From assembly GCF_003208655.1 (NCBI RefSeq), contig NZ_QKLU01000001.1, forward strand, positions 124,001-188,000: a stretch of 64,000 nucleotides of DNA. The letters run 5' to 3'. The first letter of the stretch is position 1, and every line of letters starts with the position of its first letter. Position numbers and translations under genes: made by a program. Positions 63,374-64,000 of this stretch are shown in pieces. Under the pieces are notes generated by a model, which saw nothing but the letters and a program-made list of their open reading frames with translations, searched no databases and was not told the DNA's origin. The DNA is from Pedobacter nutrimenti. GTDB taxonomy: Bacteria; Bacteroidota; Bacteroidia; Sphingobacteriales; Sphingobacteriaceae.

Positions 63374-63814
63374 ATGGAATCAACAAAAAAAACTAAACAA
63401 ACAGCTGTTTTAAAAAAGAAAGTAAAGGCTTATACTTTAACCGAAATCCTGGTGGTGCTGGTCATTATTGGAATTCTGGTCCTGCTGGCACTTCCCAACT
63501 TGTTGCCACTGATCACCAAAGCAAAAAGTACAGAAGCCAAAGTACAGCTGGAGCATCTGGCTACACTGGAAAAAAGTTATTTCTATGAAAAATCGAAGTA
63601 CAGTGCTGACCTTACAGAACTGGGTTTTATCCAGGAAAAATTAACTACCGACGGAAAAGACGGCAAAGCCAATTACAAGATTGAAATTGTAAGGGCCAGT
63701 ACGACCGGTTTTCTGGCCAGGGCAACTGCGGTGGCTGATTTTGACGGAGACGGTACTTTTAATGTTTGGGAAATTGATCAGGACAAGAACCTGAAAGAAA
63801 TTGTAGCCGACTAA
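63374..63814 (+). CDS. gspG: Major pseudopilin, GspG-like
   Basis: 146 residues. A 19-residue basic leader ends in KA followed by YTLTEILVVLVIIGILVLLA (Glu+5, Ala-1). The long N-terminal helix continues through PNLLPLITKAKSTEAKVQ, followed by a small beta domain and an Asp-rich DFDGDGTFNVWEID loop, like the calcium-binding loop of GspG. It has its own dyad promoter. Its stop overlaps the ATG of the prepilin peptidase gene (TAATG). Confidence 0.88.
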   Translation: MESTKKTKQTAVLKKKVKAYTLTEILVVLVIIGILVLLALPNLLPLITKAKSTEAKVQLEHLATLEKSYFYEKSKYSADLTELGFIQEKLTTDGKDGKANYKIEIVRASTTGFLARATAVADFDGDGTFNVWEIDQDKNLKEIVAD

Positions 63815-64000
63815 TGGTGGTCCTGAAAGTGATATCACTCCTGGGGCTGATTGCTGTGTTTTATCAGGATATGAAATATCGTGCGGTGTACTGGATTTTT
63901 TTTCCCCTGCTTGCGCTGTTGTTTTTTCTGATTAAATACCCGCAATCGGGTTGGATGGTCGTCTTGGAAGATGCCTTTTGGGCGATTGCTTTTTTTGCTT
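63814..64000 (+). CDS. Prepilin peptidase (A24-like), N-terminal part; cut by window edge
   Basis: The first 62 residues are visible, open to the right edge. It starts directly with a hydrophobic helix and has the first catalytic-type aspartate in FYQDMKYRAVYW at about residue 19, followed by two more hydrophobic segments. There is no N-terminal methyltransferase domain or Cys motif, so it is the short TadV/CpaA-like type. Start at ATG 63814 overlapping the gspG stop. Position right after a prepilin gene strongly supports the call. Confidence 0.65.
   Translation, partial: MVVLKVISLLGLIAVFYQDMKYRAVYWIFFPLLALLFFLIKYPQSGWMVVLEDAFWAIAFFA

Noticed and set aside
63165..63413. 82-codon plus-strand frame
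   Set aside because: Crosses the third cluster dyad and its A-tract and overlaps the start of gspG in another frame.

Overview
The window is chromosomal DNA of a Bacteroidota bacterium, most likely Sphingobacteriaceae and Pedobacter-like. The case rests on FecI-type ECF sigma/FecR/SusC/SusD loci, a giant protein ending in a gliding-motility-type (CHU_C, type B) T9SS sorting domain next to a PorP/SprF gene, a Reg_prop histidine kinase with a LytTR regulator, futalosine-pathway menaquinone synthesis (mqnC), Bacteroidota -7 promoter boxes (TAnnTTTG) and almost no Shine-Dalgarno sites. No rRNA, tRNA, CRISPR array, intact transposon or phage was found.

Left part (1-25 kb) is mostly core or housekeeping. 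It holds a LytTR regulator and Reg_prop sensor kinase (kinase truncated by the left edge), two ferritin-like secreted proteins behind a 90-bp tandem repeat, mqnC, an M16 peptidase pair, two DUF3857/transglutaminase-fold proteins (one lacking the catalytic residues), a calcineurin-type phosphoesterase fused to a PQQ propeller, a GNAT, a TetR regulator, guaB (promoter and leader hairpin visible), an MFS exporter behind a 36-bp palindrome, a periplasmic GH2 beta-galactosidase and an MscS channel.

Middle (25-43 kb) has two successive sigma/anti-sigma/SusC/SusD loci. The first ends in two S51 cyanophycinase-like peptidases and an isoaspartyl peptidase, stops at a strong terminator, and reads as a complete uptake-and-breakdown route for cyanophycin or another beta-aspartyl peptide. 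The second ends in a type I phosphodiesterase/nucleotide pyrophosphatase-like enzyme.

42.8-52.3 kb is a minus-strand surface module: a protein with a C-terminal BclB-like domain, a 2412-residue T9SS adhesin containing ten 100-residue repeats of exactly 300 bp each, and a PorP/SprF protein. An AraC-type membrane regulator lies just upstream, with two 20-bp-spaced direct repeats in between. Small regulators (WYL, GyrI-like) follow.

Right end (56-64 kb) is a type II secretion/type IV pilus-like cluster: FN3 lipoprotein, GspC/PilP-like protein, MORN-repeat protein, a membrane-anchored beta-helix-like protein, two minor pseudopilins, GspF, a small HTH protein, a GspG-like major pseudopilin and the start of a prepilin peptidase. 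Three copies of an identical-geometry 21-bp dyad (CAGTGC-N9-GCACTG, then 8 nt, then TA) precede three transcription units here, including a tail-fibre-like secreted protein. This suggests one co-regulated system and is the most novel regulatory signal I see.
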